Shown here: piece by piece, positions 22,785-35,700 of the stretch
Numbering within the stretch: position 1 is the stretch's first letter
How the letters are laid out: each line of letters begins with the position of its first letter
Source: Melieria omissa
Taxonomy: Eukaryota; Arthropoda; Insecta; Diptera; Ulidiidae
Assembly (NCBI GenBank): GCA_963971225.1
Contig: OZ020268.1
Coordinates: forward strand, 45,558,404-45,622,403
DNA: 64,000 nt
Direction: 5' to 3'
Program-made: the position numbers and the translations under genes
The notes under the pieces: model-generated
Seen by the model: the letters and a program-made list of their open reading frames with translations, nothing else
Told to the model about the DNA's origin: nothing
Database searches by the model: none

Positions 22785-24076
22785 ACACTTCGTTCAATAA
22801 TGTGTGTGACTGACACATAGATGGCGGCACTAATACTAAATCAATATTTTTTTTCGAAATTGTGAACCTTTTTAGGCTTACTGTCAAAATTATATGTCAA
22901 TCCGACCATTAGTTTACAAGTTACAGTGCTTGAAGTGACACTACTTTTGAGTTTTCAAAAAAAATGAATTCAAAGCAATTCCGTGTGCTGATTTATCATT
23001 GTTTTTTAATGAAAAAAAATACTGTTCAATGCCAGGAATGGCTTGAAAAACATTATTCGGACTCTGCTCCATCAAAAAGAACCATTTGTTATTGGTATGC
23101 CGAATTCAAACGTGGTCGTACAGACACCGATGACATTCCATCTACTGGACGGCCAAATGACGCTGTTATTCCGGAAAACGTTGAAAAAACACTGAAAATC
23201 ATTATGTCCGACCGTAAAGTGAAAGTGGGGGAGATTGCTGACATTCTAAAGATATCAGCAGGCAGTGTACACACCATAATACACGAACATTTGGTTAGGA
23301 AAAAGGTGTTTTCGAAATGGGTGCCGCGTTTGCTCACACCGGAGCAAAAACAACAACGAATCGATGATTCAAAGAGCTGTTTGGACATGTTTACGCGCAA
23401 CAAGTCGGAGTTTTTGCGTCGGTACATCACAATGGATGAAACATGGATCCACCATTTCACTCCAGAGTCAAATCGGCAGTCTGCTAAGTGGCATGCAACC
23501 GGTGAAAGCCGCCCAAAGCGTCCAAAGGCACAAACATCGGCTGGCAAGGTTATGGCGTCAGTACTTTGGGATGTGCACGGAATAATATTCATCGACTATC
23601 TTGAGAAAGGGAAAACAATCAATAGCGACTATTATATAGCGTTGTTGGAACGTTTGAAAGAAGAAATCGCGATTAAGCGGCCCCATATGAAGAAGAAAAA
23701 GTGTTGTTTCACCAAGACAATGCACCGTGTCACAAGTCGATGAAAACGATGGCAAAAATGCATGAATTGGGCTTCGAATTGCTTCCTCATCCCCCGTATT
23801 CTCCAGATCTGAGCCCCAGCGACTACTGGCTCTTCGCAGACCTCAAAAAGATGCTCCGTGGTAAGAGATTTGGCTCAAATGATGAAGTAATCGCCGAAAC
23901 TAAAACCTATTTTGAAGGCAAAGAAAAATCGTTCTACAAAGGCGGTATCGAAAGATTGGAAAAGCGTTGGAATGATTGTATCTCCCTAAAAGGGGACTAT
24001 GTTGATGAATAAAAACGAATTTTGGCAAAAAAATGTGTTTTAATTAGTTAGTCACACACATTATTGAACGAAGTGT
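22785..24076 (+). mobile_element. Himar1-like mariner (irritans type), near full length
   Basis: The 1292 bp element has perfect 27 bp inverted repeats (22785-22811 and 24050-24076; outer end ACACTTCGTTCAATAATGTG) and a TA duplication (22783-22784, 24077-24078). Its boundaries are independently fixed by the empty copy of its host MITE at 30514-30596. It encodes an irritans-type mariner transposase interrupted by one visible frameshift. Size and ends are those of a complete mariner, so this looks like a fairly recent insertion. Confidence 0.95.
22964..24012 (+). pseudogene. mariner transposase, single frameshift
   Basis: The ATG at 22964 starts MNSKQFRVLIYHCFLMKKNT, close to the N-terminus of the horn-fly-type (Himar1) transposase. 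In order: paired helix-turn-helix region (to about residue 110), WVPRLLTPEQKQQRIDDS, catalytic Asp in YITMDETWIHHFTPES, then a break at an A-run (23696-23700) in HMKKKK where one base appears to be missing. The next frame continues VLFHQDNAPCH and PPYSPDLSPSDYWLF to GDYVDE and a stop at 24010-24012. All three catalytic Asp are present. Without the frameshift the product would have the usual mariner length of about 349 residues. Confidence 0.93.
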
Positions 24077-24443
24077 TATATTGGACTACAGCCCATACAA
24101 TTCTTACAGAACGGGTTTATTTTCATGACGGAAAGGGGTTAATGGTTTAATGAGTTTAACAGTTAACTCTTCAATCTTAGTAAAAGTTAACCAAATCGTC
24201 ACTGGGAAAGTTGTCCTTAGTATCTCTTTTTGGATTTTCATAAGTTTCTGCAAACCTATTTTTTGAACAACTTTTTTTATGCGATCTCTGCAATTTTTTA
24301 AGAAGACACCAACTTCAACAAAAAGTGTTCAATTCTTTGCCTCGGTGGTTATGTATATTCGATTTGTTTTCAAATCATATATTTTTGTTTTTTTTTTTTA
24401 AACAAACATTATTTTTGAAGTAGGCAGCGCAAAATTACTTAGA

Positions 24444-24870
24444 TTGCAATTTCTTATGACGTCGAAGCACTGTCTGGCGTCGGCATTTTTGGTAGAAATT
24501 TGGAAGATTCAAATTGGGTATATTGGACAAATAATGCTTCCATATTTGTCCCAGTTTTTTTATGGAGTCGAAGCATTGTGTGACGTCGGCATTTCTGCTA
24601 CCGAAAGGGAATCTGCCAAATTGGATATGTTGGTCGGCAATGAGACTTTCAGGGTAGCGGAGAGGTTCATTTATTGTGGCACCGCCATTAACATCAAAAA
24701 TAATGTCACTTAGGAGATTTAGTGACGGATACTTCTTGCCAATAGGTGCTATTTTAGCCTCGATCGGTGATTGACAAGCAAGGACCTTTCTTGACTGACA
24801 AAACTGGTTCTCTAAAGGATGACAATGAAATTATGTCTCTGCTCTGAGATTGTTTGAGAGAAAAGATTTA
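24444..24870 (+). pseudogene. RTE-like LINE reverse-transcriptase fragment
   Basis: Plus-strand translation gives ESAKLDMLVGNETFRVAERF then IYCGTAIN and, after a stop, EI*RRILLANRCYF with SKDLS following. This order matches the region after the catalytic box of RTE-type reverse transcriptases (VYLGS..., EIQRRI.AANR). A short internal repeat (GTCGAAGCA...TGGCGTCGGCATTT and GTCGAAGCA...TGACGTCGGCATTT) precedes it at 24461-24485 and 24565-24592. It is a truncated relic. Confidence 0.65.
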
Positions 24871-25279
24871 GACAGCCTGACCTTCTGAATCAAAAGCAAT
24901 AGTTTGCAAAGTTTGAAACTTTAATGTTAGTTCCTTCCATTCATCAAGTATCTACATACATATTGTGTCTGGCGTTGAAAAGCTGGGTGCCGATCTTATG
25001 TAGAAATATTTTTGATAATTGAAACAGGCTCGCAGATTGTCATACAAATCAAATTAACACAAGACTTCCATGTTGAAAGTATGTAATTTGTAATTTTCAA
25101 GAATTGTCTAACACTGTACATATGTAAGCAGACATATGTTTGTATATATTGCAGTATATTTAACAGTTGTCTCACTAAAAACTAATTTACATTCAACTCA
25201 TTTCGCTGAACTCCAACTATGAAAAAAACTACTAAACTCGGTTTTTATGCTCTCATAGAAATCTTTAAAATCAATATAC

Positions 25280-26145
25280 TTTATTTTGGCCAGTAGTATG
25301 TGTGTGTGGATGTTTGTGGCTCTCGAATTTCGCTACAATAACAATATGTATAGATATAGTATGTTTACTAGATTTCGAACGCACATGTGCAGCTTTTGAG
25401 TACAATTCAAATTTTACAAATTTAATTTGTATTTCAAATATGTGTCTTTGTACGTGTGTGGGTCTTTTTTAAGAATTACTATACATAGTGCATATGTTTG
25501 TATGTATGTAACATTGAGCCAGTATGCTTCCTATTGCTGAGGTCTGCGTTCGCTTAATTGTTGTGATGTCTTCTTCTACACAAACTACTTAAACTTTGAA
25601 TTTTGTCCAAAATATATTGTTTTGGATTTTTGTTGTTGTTGTTGTAGTTGTACTTACAGACTACGAAATGCATCAATTAGAATTACAGAAATTTTTTACT
25701 TAACATTCTAATATACGAATATATATATATACATACAGGTGTACACATGCACCCTACCACTATATACATAAGATGTATGTGGTTCTTACATCCAAACTGC
25801 AGACGCATCACGTGCAGCATTCAGGTCAGTTGTGGTTTGTGATTGTGTGTTTGTTTGTTAGTTGGTTTGTTTGATTGTGGGTGGATCTGTTACAGATTTG
25901 TGGCATCTTTCCTCAAAGTGTAGAAATCCTGATGTCAGTTGTATATGTATAAGTAGCATATAAACATACACGAGATATGAATATAGAATTCAACCGAAAT
26001 ACCCTCAACACAATAACAAACTCGCAATGAGAATTTCAATTGGGTTTTAGTATAGAAAAAAAATGCTTAAAATATTAAACAGCATGAACGAAGCACGCTC
26101 AGTCCGTCTCTTGTACCACTTCGTTCCGTTCCAACAACAGCTAAC
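25280..26145 (-). other. Probable 3' UTR of the acyl-CoA synthetase gene
   Basis: AT-rich non-coding sequence downstream of the minus-strand stop. An AATAAA signal on the minus strand (25285-25280) would end a UTR of about 870 bp. A (TTG)n run is at about 25629-25646. The end is inferred only. Confidence 0.4.
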
Positions 26146-26788
26146 TTAACTCGAATATTTCTCCTTCAATACTTTTCTGAGAATTTTGCCCGTCGGATTC
26201 TTGGGCACCTCGGCGGCAAAGATGATGCCGCCCTCCAGCTTTTTGTACTGCGCCACCCGCTCGGCCACGTAGTTGTAGATGTCCTCCTCGGTGGCCTCCA
26301 TGCCCGGCCGCAGCACGACCAGTGCGCGCGGCACCTCGCCGCTCGCCTCGTGCGGTATGCCGAAAACGGCAGCCTCCAGAATTTTGGGATGGTCGCGCAG
26401 TATAGCCTCCAGCTCGGCGGGCGGCACTTGGAAGCCCTTCACCTTGATCAGCTCTTTCATGCGGTCGGTGATGTAGAAGTAGCCCTCATCGTCGTAGAAT
26501 GCCACGTCGCCGGTGCGCAGCCACCGGCCGGGGTAGAACGTCTCCTTGTTGGCCTCGTCGTTGTTCAGGTAGCCGGACATCACTTGGGGACCGCGCACGC
26601 ACAACTCGCCTGTGACGTTGGGCCCTTTGCCCTTCAGATCGACGCCATCCATTGAAACAATCTTCGCCTCGGTGCTGCCGGCCAGGTAGCCAGTCGAGGC
26701 GTAGCGTGTGTTGTTCTCCGGCGTGAGCAGCAACACCGGCGAGGCCTCGGTCATGCCGTAGCCCTGCAGGAACTTGGTGCCCTTGAAC
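26146..26788 (-). CDS. Acyl-CoA synthetase exon 5 (C-terminal)
   Basis: Acceptor GCGCACAG precedes 26788 and the stop is at 26148-26146. It carries YGMTEASPVL, the RTGD motif, the hinge and the C-terminal lid with the catalytic Lys of PTGKILRK. Confidence 0.95.
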
Positions 26789-29700
26789 CTGTGCGCGACA
26801 ATTGCAATTAGAAGTGAGTGAACTTGACAGAAATAAGCTGACACTCACTTTTGGAGGAAGCGTTCCACATCCTGAGCACCAATCGGCGCGGCACCACTCA
26901 TCACCATACGCAGCGCGGGCACAGTTTCCTGCGTCACTTTGGGATGATTGATCATGAACAATGCTGCAAGCAAATACATCAGTGATCAGTGGTAAGGAGA
27001 GAATCGAGTGAGCACTCACCAATCGGTGGCACCAAATTCAACATGGTGCCCTTGTACTCGCACAGCGCTTTCAGCAGATCGTCGGGCTTGAATTGCGGCA
27101 TTGTGACCAGCTTTGAGCCCTCGCCCAGCTTGGACAACATTATCACCGTCAGCCCGTAGATGTGGAAGAACGGCAGCACGGCGGGCAGCACGTCCTGGAA
27201 CTCTGTGGAATTTGTCTCAATTGCGGCCTGCACCTGCTCGCAGTTGATGCTGATGTTGTTGTGCGACAGCATGACACCTTTGGGCAGGCCGGTGGTGCCG
27301 GACGAGAACGGCAGAAAGGCCATGTCGTCCGCATCCACATTCTGATTCTTCAGGTCACTGTAGTCCACGCCGCTGGTTTTGATTAGTTCGAAGAAGTCAA
27401 CGGCGCCGGCCGGCAACGATTCCTTGGGACTCATGCGAATGCAGATGATGGGGATATCTCTCTGGGCCAGCTTGCAGGCCTCCTTTATAACCGGATAGCC
27501 GATGGCTGTGCAAATCATGATCTTGGCATTGCTGTAGGTCAGCTGACGACCGATTTCCTCTGGAACGAAAAAGCAACGAGCACTGATTAGAATGGTGTAA
27601 AATGTGAACACGGCGAAATATGTGAAACAAAGTTGTTTGAAAGTATCTAAAAATGGTTTTATAAGAAGACGTGAACTGCTGGAACGTTTACAGCTCTGGA
27701 TTCCATTGACATTTTTGTGGGTCCGAACGTCCGAACTTGACTAGGCATCAACAGTTGATGCTTCTGCCGCAGTTCCCACAAGGAAGATTAGGAAGAAACT
27801 AAAAACTGCCCGGCTCTATCTAGATGAAAATGAGAAACCCTAGGCTCTCTTTTTTCGACCACTTGAATGACCTCAGTTCAGCTAACATCAAAAACTTGCT
27901 TGAGTTCATCCACATCTCAAAATGGCTTGAATAGTCTTCTCGACTTGCAGTTAGATAGACCCCCTAACTTGTGGTATCACAACGGGCCCATTTCGTGGCC
28001 TAAGTGTATCTTTCGGCAAGTCCCTTGCCAAGACAGCCACCTTAACCTGACCTAACTTTCGTCTGAAAATACTGAGAGCACAGTGACTCGTTGTAATATC
28101 ACATTGGAATTGTGCTACTCCGCCTTAAAGGCAATGAAAACCATGAGGATTTTAATATGAACCTCGCAATCTTCCTGATAGCCAAAGTTGACAGCTTGAC
28201 ACCCTCTCAATGCGAGAGGGTCTCCGGGTACCCAACTGAGGTTGAGATTCGGTTGCTACAGTACGTAAAAGACGGCAACAATCAGACAAAACCTTTGAAG
28301 TGGTGAAGACATCAACAAAGGATTTGACTGCTACATGGCTACTCAAGTTTTTGTGGTTGTTTAGATTGCGTATATCGTAATGGGAGATCCTCTTCAAGGC
28401 TGTGCAGGTCATTACCCTAACTTAAAAGACACAGTAAACGGGTTGACAGATTAAGAGTCGGGTCTCCAGTCTGCTGGGGAACTAATCTTAGTGCCTAATT
28501 TGGAACCTATGTAGATGTCAATTGAGTCCTCAGTCAATAACTTTATTTCAGTCCACTTCTCTCTACTAGGGAACGGTAGATACCCTCAATTAGAGATCTT
28601 CAGTTGGCTCGGTCATGCCTGCCGTATGGACGACGAAGTTCCGGCGAAAAAGGTGTTCGATGCAATGGTTTGAGGTCGACGGCGAAGAGGGCGGCCGTGT
28701 CTCCAGTGGTAAGACCCAGTTGAAGAGGACCTGTTATCTCTTTTTGTGACCAACTGGAGAAGGCGCGCGCAAAGCAGAGGCACCTGGAGAGAAGTTTTGC
28801 AACAGACCCTAACCCGATAACGGGTTGTTATGGCCAGTTAAGAAGAAGAACAAGAGATCTTCAGAGACGGTTCAAAAGTGTGTGCTTAGCTCTGATATGT
28901 GTTCCCCTGCAGTGTTTCAAGTAGAGTCCTCAGTGCTATTACTTTCAGTCTAACAACAACTCCAGCTCCCCAATTTGTTAGCTCATGCATTTTCGCATTT
29001 AACCTCAAAAAATAATGGAATCCAGAGTTTGGATATCAAAAAAACATGCACTAAAAGATGACTTGTTGATTATTAAATCAATAAAAACTAGCTGAGCCTC
29101 TGAATTCGACGGCGAAAATCATCTCAGAACAACGTTTTTCAGTTTCTTGGATCTAAAACTAAAACTTTGTATACTTGTGTCTTCATTTAGTGGAGTCACT
29201 TGAGTGGAAGTGCAAGTGGTGAAGTGGCCGCATTTGCACTTAGACTACACATGTCGGAATTTTTTATCTACAACCCAGCAAAACAGAGCCCTGTCACATA
29301 CCAGACATATATATAAAAAGACAGACGTACTTATATATTATATGCACATCTGTACCTTTGATGAATGTGTGTTTACTGTGCATCTATCACAATCGACTCA
29401 CTTGTCTTGGTATGAATACTTGTATACAATGATTGTATATGTGGCATTATAAATTCCAAGTTGCCTTGAACAAAGTACAATGAACTGATACGAGAAAACC
29501 GAGAGCTTCATTATTTTGTTGTGGCAAAAATTGGCACAGAAAAAAGTATTTTCTAAATAAACAAATGCTATACTTTGTGTATTCATTAGCGTCGTCGTTT
29601 GTTGTCAGAAATCAGTGCAGTGGGCAAGGCAGCTGATTGCTTTGCCCCACACGATATTTTATCGAACAATTCTTGAGCCATAAAAAAGTGAGATTTTCAC

Positions 29701-32700
29701 TGGTTGCTGTTTGCTTATCGAATTTCGATAGACAGATTTTTATTAGGAATTGCGCACTTACGTCAAAGAGTATTAAAGTCCGAGAATAAAAATACTTATG
29801 TGACTAAGGAACTAAAGTTATATAGCCAACATATCGAAGATCGGTACTTAGGGTCTATTAGGCTTTAGGAATTGCTAAGTATCGTAGTAATCTGACACCA
29901 GATATACTAACTCGAAGGGGCCAGCAATCAAGTGGCATCACAAAGGCCCTAAGTGCGATCTCGGTTTGCCTGTCTGCCTTCCCTAAAGCATTATAGATAT
30001 CGAACGATTTTAGTGGTTCGTTACCACGGATTAACCACGTCAACATAAGTCTTCTCTATATGTGCTATATTTTTGAATGGTTCTTTGTGAAATCTTATAT
30101 CATTTGGTTTCATACCTAGAAATGCCATAAGTTATATTAGATTTCGATACTAAAAAGGAAATTGTCATTACGGTATAGCCTTGGAACTACATACATATAT
30201 ATATATATATAGCATTCAAATTCATAAGAGATATACCACCTACCGACAAGAGGAAGCTACAAATATTAAATTTGAACTGTAAAAACTGCACCTCCACTTA
30301 GACGAGAATTTTTTAAATTCGGGGTCTAATAAGTCAAAACATGGGTTAAGGTGTTATTTGAAGAAACGACCCTTAATAGCCCCATTGATTTGAAACTTGG
30401 TGAAAATACTCGAAATTACAAATAATTCGACACGTGTTTTTAATTTTTTGAGAAAATTAAACTCTGTCGAGATCAAAGATTGGTTAAAAGTTTCTATGGA
30501 GAAACATGATTAACCCTTTCCGTCATGAAAATAAACCCGTTCTGTATGAATTGTATGGGCTGTAGTCCAATATATTGGACATTGTGACTGAAAGGGTTAA
30601 TGTTAATTTTAGTTGTTTGACTTCAAACTTAGTAAAATCACTTTGTACAAGCTCGCACTCGACACGCATTGTAAAATTGTTCAAAAATCTTAATTTAACG
30701 GGCGTCAACAATAGGTTACGCTTCGTATACGAGAAGACTATGAAAAAATACATAAACCGATGGGCCCATTGACTTCAAAGTTCGTGAAAACACTTCAAGT
30801 GTGTGTCAAAAATGATTCGACGTCTATTTATCAATTTTTTGAAAATACAAATTTAACGTGGTCAACGATGGGTAAAAATTTTATAGGGGAAAACATGATT
30901 TAATGGAATTTTTTACCTCAAATATGGTGAAATGGTGAAAGCATTTTAAATGAGAAATAATTCGAAACGTGCTTTTCACTTTTTCGAATATCAAAAATCT
31001 GACGGAGTCAACAATGGGTTAATAGTTTGTTTGGGAAAAATTATTTAATGGGCACATGGACTTCTAATATGATGAACGAATTATAAATGAGAAATTAGTG
31101 TTTTTCATAAAAATCTGATGGGGTCAACAAAGGGGTTAAGAGATATTTGATTTATTTGACTTGGAGAAAATACTCAAAATAAGAAATAATTCAAAGCAAA
31201 ACCCATGCTTTGAATTATTTCTGTGTTCGAAAATCAACATCAGACGAGATAAACGTTTGTTACAGATTTATGTGAATACAGAAAAGTTAACAACAGATAA
31301 ACCGTTGACGATTCAACCATTGACCAAAAACTGTGAAAAAGAAAACCTGAATAATTTTTCAGAAATTTTTTTTTCGGAAATTGAATTATTTCAGGCGTCG
31401 TCAAAACAATCGACCTGAGCAGAGCCGCACAAAGCAGCTAAGTGTATAAACAACAACAGAAATATTGCTTAACAAACAACTTTAAAAAATTTCGCAATTC
31501 ATTGCGCTGCCTGACGCGTTAGTCTGCACGGCCAGACGCGGCCAAATCGCGGGCCCTCACACTTATCAGCGTTCGCAGCTACTGGCGCGCCTTCTTATCT
31601 TGCGATTTAAAACATGGCGTGGGGGTCAAAATCCGGCCCGCTCGAGTATTTGCAATGACTGGTAGAAAAGGCAATAAATTAAAAATCGATGATAGTGCGA
31701 GTGTGCAAGAGATTAGTTATTTTCAACTATCGATTGATAAAAGCGCACTCGATAAGGAGACACAAGTGTGTCAAAATTGATCGAGCGGTGTGTGTGTGCA
31801 TGTGTGTGTGTGTGGCTGGGCAGTGTTTATTGTTTTTATAATTCCTGACTCAATTAATAAATAGTAATGAGATTTCCATACAAACATTTGCCGATGATTA
31901 GGATGCCGAAATTTTCACTTTAAAAAGGTGTTTGTGCCAATAACAGCTAAAATATTTGGCATCTGGGCACTTAATTTGTATGCATCGCTGTTACGAAAGT
32001 CCGTTGAACTTGACTGAAAAAACAAACAAATAACTTAGAAAGTCGGTCTCATTTATATTCTACACGTAGGCCGCGTTTGTCACTAAAAGCTCACATTACG
32101 ATCACTAGCAGAGATCGGCGGCTGTGCATGTACGAATTTTATGATTTCATGGAAATAATCTTTACCCACTTTATGATTTTATCTAATGCTAAGTTATGTT
32201 TATTCGCATATACATCTCACAAACTATTACGTAGTCTGATGTTGATTTTCGAACACTGAAAGACATGCGTTGAATTATTTTTGATTATGAGTGCTTTCTT
32301 CAAGTTTGAAGTCAATGCGTCGAATAAATTTAGTTTCTGTTGTTAAGATGATGAAAAAATAATGAAAACACATTTTGATGAAAACTACTTTTCCAATTAT
32401 TTCTCATTTGAAATGTTGTCATACTTCAAATTCAGTCCATAGGCCCATTACAACATGTATCTCCATTGTTGATCACATTAGATTTTGAGTTTCATACAAG
32501 GTATTCCAACAAGAGGTGTTATTTTGGTATTCAAAGAAAAATGCCATTTTTTGAGATAAATGATCGGATGTTTATTTATTTCATAATAAAGAGGAAGATA
32601 TGCCGTTAATAATGAAACTCAACATCAACCAAATGGCCACCACGACCACGCTTACAGGACCACATCTTTTTCATGAAATTTTCCATAACCAAATCGCAAA

Positions 32701-35700
32701 GTGGCTGCCCTATGTCCTCGATAGCCTCACGAATTCTATCTTTGAGGTCTTGAATCGCCGAAGGGCTGTTGGCGTACACCTTATCTTTCACGTGGCCCCA
32801 AAGGAAGAAGTCGCAAGGTGTTAAATCACATGATCTCGGTGGCCAATTGTGATCACCTCTTCCAGAGATAACACGGTCCGGAAACTTTTCCCGTAAAAGA
32901 GCAATGGTTTCGTTGCTTGTGGGGCACGTAGCGCCGTCTTGTTGAAAGTAAACGTTGTCCCGATCAATACCATCCAACTCCACCCATAAAAAATCATTAA
33001 TCATCTCTCGATAGCGCAATCCATTCACCGTAACTGTTGATCCAACCTTATTTTCGAAAAAGTAAGGTCCAATGACCCCGTCGGACCATAAACCGCACCA
33101 AACAGTCACACGTTGAGGATGGAGAAGCTTCTCAACAATAACTCTTGGGTTTTCCGAGCCCCAGATGCGACAATTTTGCTTGTGGACGTAGCCACCGAAA
33201 TGGAAAGGGGCCTCATCAGTCAAGATGATTTTTCGATGGAATTCCGGACCATTTTTGTAGTGAATTTTAATAATTTCAATGCATTGTTGAAGCGTGTATC
33301 GTTCCATTTTTAGTAATGGCGTAGTTTCTACATGTCAAATGTCAAAGAATAAAAGCTTCAAAAGTGACAGCTACCGAAATACCGCATGATTCAAAATAAC
33401 ACCTCTTGTTGGAAAACCCTATACTAAGTTTAAAGTCAAAAACCTATTAAATCATGTTTTTCAATACAAACATTTAACCTATCGTTGACACTGTCAAATT
33501 TTGATTAACAAAAAAAATTTAAAACGCGTGTCCAATTTTTTTTTTAATTTCAAGTGTTTTCACCAATTTTGAATATCGCTTGATGTATGCGAACATTAAC
33601 CCATTGTGGACCCATTAAATTTAGATTTTAGAAAAATTTAAAACAAAGTGTCATATTATTTTTGATTTGGAGTCTTTTCACTGAGTTTGAAATCAATGTG
33701 CCCATTAAATCATGTTTCTTCATATAACACCTCGGTGTGAATACCCCTTATGTATCAATGTCCATATCTTTGTTACACCAAATCAATCACCAACCAAATT
33801 ATCTCAGACTTTTTATTCGCAATTCCCAATTTAACTTAATGGGGCTCAAACTTGGTTCATGCTTTCTAAGTCAATAGAGGAACTGAGTTTTATGGGAGCG
33901 TAGTTAAGTAGCTGATGCCTAATGCTCAAGAAGAAGTATACATAATCATAGGTATGTATATATTAATGTATATAGGTACATTTAAATACCAGTCTTCCTC
34001 TGCACTTTCCTAACCTCAGTGTCGGAAAATTGAGACCCGAGTGTTTAACGATAGTTAAATTTTTTTTATAATGTATGGTTAACTTAAATATTTATTCTTT
34101 GCAACAAACCTGACTATGTCAATTGGATACTACGGTTTTGCTAACTATAGTCTATAGACTAAGTCTTCTTTTTGTGCGTATTGACTTACCTGCTGTGTAG
34201 ATGGGATTTATGGTGGTTACTGTTAAGCCGGCCTCAATGGGGCCCAGCGTCGCAATGGGATACTCGGGCAGGTTGGGCAAACAAACGCCCATCACATTGC
34301 CTTTGCCCAGTCCGAATTTGGTCTGCAGGCGCACAGCCAGCGCGGCGCTGGCATCGCGCAACTCAGCGAACGTATACTGGCGGCCGGTTACAACGCAAAC
34401 CTAAAAATACAAATGCCATGCAAAGAATTGTTGTAGTGAGACTTGGCATAACAATATAAAAATAATTTTAAATATTTCTATTAGTTTTAAAATAGCGAAT
34501 AGTGTCGAGTTTAGTAGAAGTAGAGTACAATTTGCTCAGGACAGAAGTTGCTCTTAGACGTTTCCAGGTACTAAACTTGGCGAACTTTATAAACTAAATT
34601 CGCTAAACACTTAAAGAACATTTCTGTAATTTTCTGAAAATATTGTCATACACACATAGTTGATATATAGTTGTTATATATATAGTTGATATTTTCATAT
34701 TATTAGATATTTTCAGTTTTCTATATTTGCATATTCTTAGTTTTATTAATTTTAATTTTATATTAATAATAATAATAAAATAGTAATAAAATAAAAATTT
34801 AATTTTTAATTTTATTAAAAATATTTAAATATTTAAACTTAAAGTATATAATTTAAATTTATGAATGTTTCCAAGCACATTTATGTACCGCACAATCGGT
34901 CGGGGTTAAAGTCCAACTTTACTACCGGTTTTCTTTCAGCGTCAGTGGTTTTAGGTTTCTGATTTGCACGATCAAGTTTCACTGTGCTTTATTTATGTTC
35001 ATACAATCGACATTTTTAGGTGAAGGTTGCACATTTATGCTCAGCAACCAGCTGATGCCGGTTTCGGCACAGCTCTCAAACAAACAAACGAAACCAAATG
35101 TATGTATCAAAGTGCTTTCTAAAGGTCAATAGCAAATTTGCAAGACTACACAAACAAAAAAAATACAAAATATTAAAAAAAAATCTACGTATTATAGAAA
35201 ACGCATCATAAATCAGCGCGCGCAACCATTAAAAAGGCATTGACGTCGAAACTAAAACATTTACGAACAACATTTGACTGCAGGCAGAGGCGGATCTGTG
35301 GCGTTGTTCTTGGAATTGAACTATGGCCAATATGCTAACTGTCAGTGTCAAAAAAGTCAACATGTGTTTGTTATCTATGTATGAGATTTTGTTTGCATTT
35401 ACAACAATGATTATTTTTACGTGTTTACATATATATTTTCTCATATTCATCACTATTCAAATATGGATTTATATATATTCGTAAAAATATTTATATTTAA
35501 TTTGAAAATAGTAAAGATTTCTTCTACATGCAAACTTTTTTTTTACAAATTTTCAATAACATACAATAATTCAACACATTTTTAACGTCTTACAACGACG
35601 TAAATAAAATTTCTAATAATAAACAAGCGTGCAACCTCAATGAAAAATAATTATTGCCCAATTAAAAACATACAGAGATAAAATAAAAAACAAAGAAAAA

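Larger units (their letters stand above)
22761..24138. mobile_element. Short TTAA MITE (family C) interrupted by mariner
   Basis: The halves at 22761-22784 (CCCTTTCAGTCACAATGTCC) and 24079-24138 together reproduce the uninterrupted 83 bp element at 30514-30596, apart from an extra G and a base change. TTAA flanks lie at 22757-22760 and 24139-24142. The mariner sits at the central TA of GTCCAATATATTGGAC. Confidence 0.88.
32270..33760 (-). repeat. Diverged ~130 bp tandem repeat, reverse array, interrupted
   Basis: Reverse-orientation units (TTTGAAGTCAAT, CATTTGAAA, AACCCATTGTGGACC, TAAATCATGTTT) occur at 32270-32496 and 33422-33760. The DD41D element at 32497-33421 splits one of them. Confidence 0.65.

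Noticed and set aside
30340..33760. CRISPR-like array from the regular ~130 bp units
   Set aside because: The units are diverged tandem repeats in eukaryotic DNA with no constant short repeats separated by unique spacers and no cas genes.
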